DNA of 64,000 nt from Pomacea canaliculata (taxonomy: Eukaryota > Mollusca > Gastropoda > Architaenioglossa > Ampullariidae), in the NCBI RefSeq assembly GCF_003073045.1, contig NC_037593.1:18590725-18654724 (forward strand), given 5' to 3'. The notes beneath the pieces were generated by a model that saw nothing but the letters and a program-made list of their open reading frames with translations, was not told the DNA's origin and made no database searches. The number at the start of each line of letters is the position of its first letter. Position 1 is the first letter of the stretch. This document shows positions 63,284 to 64,000 of this stretch, piece after piece. The position numbers were made by a program, and so were the translations under genes.

Positions 63284-63289
63284 TTTATT
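63284..63289 (-). promoter_or_regulatory. candidate poly(A) signal (AATAAA) of GCNT-like copy C
   Basis: Minus-strand AATAAA about 55 bases past the stop codon of the third GCNT-like gene, the same distance as in copy B. Confidence 0.5.
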
Positions 63290-63343
63290 TTGTACCTCCT
63301 GAAGAAGTTACAACTGGAAAAAATGCCACCTTTCGTAACAAGG

Positions 63344-64000
63344 TTAGGTTAAACTTTTTCTCAGTGCCTGCTTCACAATGTCTAAGTTGCTATAGAAACC
63401 GACAGTAAGGTCCAGGCTTCCCGTAGCTTCCTCACGCTGAATTCGCGAGAAGTACCACTGCTCCAAGCAGTCCAACGCCTGTGGCTGAAGGTCGTAGGAG
63501 AATTTGTTGGCGAACATGAAGACGCTGTCCACCATGTGGTGGATGTCGCCCAGCCCGAAGTTGCAGATCTGCCGAACCCACTTGCCGTTACACTCCTGGT
63601 CAGACCAAAAGTCAAACCAAACCTTATAGCGGTTAACAGTCTGTCGCTGCGGGCAGTCTGGCTCTCCTGTGAAGAAAAACACGGAAAGCATCGTTAGGGG
63701 AAGCAAGTCCAGCAACAAAAATGTCATCACAGTTGAGTCGCTTACGAGAACAAAGATAAAAGTATTAATTCCAGATATAATGGAAAATCATTTCGGACCT
63801 CTCGGGAAATCATCCAGAGGTTTGGAAGATATCAAAATTTATAATAAATTTCAAAAGTAATGTCAATGTTACACGGCGATATAAAGTATTTCCGTGCATT
63901 TGTGATAGTTTAAACTTAGTGACCTGTGTATGCTCCAGGGACTCCCAGCTGATGCTGGTTATTCAAAGTCGTGAAGAAGGACTCATCAGGAAAACTTGTT
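63344..64000 (-). CDS. GCNT-like beta-1,6-N-acetylglucosaminyltransferase, copy C (partial)
   Basis: Two 3' exons of a third tandem copy are visible: 63666-63344 (last exon, 323 bases) and the end of the preceding exon, from beyond the window edge to 63924. They encode FPDESFFTTLNN, LGVPGAYTG, then EPDCPQRQTVNRYKVW, CNGKWVRQICNFGLGDIHHM, FMFANKFSYDLQPQALDCLEQWYFSRIQREE and FYSNLDIVKQALRKSLT before the stop. Phases match copies A and B. The donor at 63923-63918 is GTCACT, weaker than consensus. The catalytic PDE and the FANKF motif are present, so nothing visible argues against function. The amino-terminal two thirds lie outside this window. Confidence 0.88.

Overview
The window looks like nuclear DNA of an animal, most probably a mollusc and perhaps a gastropod. 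The reasons are split genes with GT-AG introns and small exons, long AT-rich non-coding stretches, many microsatellites, hAT-type DNA transposons and non-LTR (LINE) debris, and gene families (C1GALT1-like, GCNT-like, NERD-helicase) that I associate with lophotrochozoan expansions. The taxon is an inference; nothing here names a species. No virus-derived or LTR element was recognised.

I could assemble five complete multi-exon coding regions and one partial one, all on the minus strand. From left to right they are: (1) 8762-11309, a core-1 beta-1,3-galactosyltransferase (C1GALT1-like), 5 coding exons, 326 aa; (2) 25968-32447 and (3) 38934-45240, two tandem paralogues joining a NERD nuclease-related domain to a superfamily-1 helicase-type P-loop ATPase, 7 and 8 coding exons, 742 and 811 aa; (4) 49126-53886 and (5) 56533-61583, two tandem GCNT-like beta-1,6-N-acetylglucosaminyltransferases (GT14), 6 coding exons each, 414 and 410 aa; (6) 63344-64000, the 3' end of a third GCNT-like gene running off the window. 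In every assembled gene the exon phases join without a frame break and the splice dinucleotides are GT/AG.

The sugar-transfer genes could act in consecutive steps of mucin-type O-glycan synthesis: C1GALT1 makes core 1 (Gal-beta1,3-GalNAc) and GCNT1/3-type enzymes branch it to core 2. They are on one strand of one ~55 kb stretch, with the NERD-helicase pair between them. Whether the neighbourhood is functional or accidental is not shown by the sequence. The two GCNT copies share near-identical exons 3 and 4 but diverged flanking exons, which suggests gene conversion. The two NERD-helicase genes are unusual for an animal and each is abutted by a different minisatellite at its stop codon.

The rest is mostly non-coding: a hAT element with an intact 8-bp target duplication (24763-25574), several MITE-like elements with terminal inverted repeats, two LINE 3'-end fragments (about 12462-12990 and 14330-14605), a possible lectin-type terminal exon (20736-20900), tandem and dispersed repeats, and many simple repeats. 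Long spans without recognisable genes are listed as such. 5' untranslated exons, promoters and transcription starts could not be placed.
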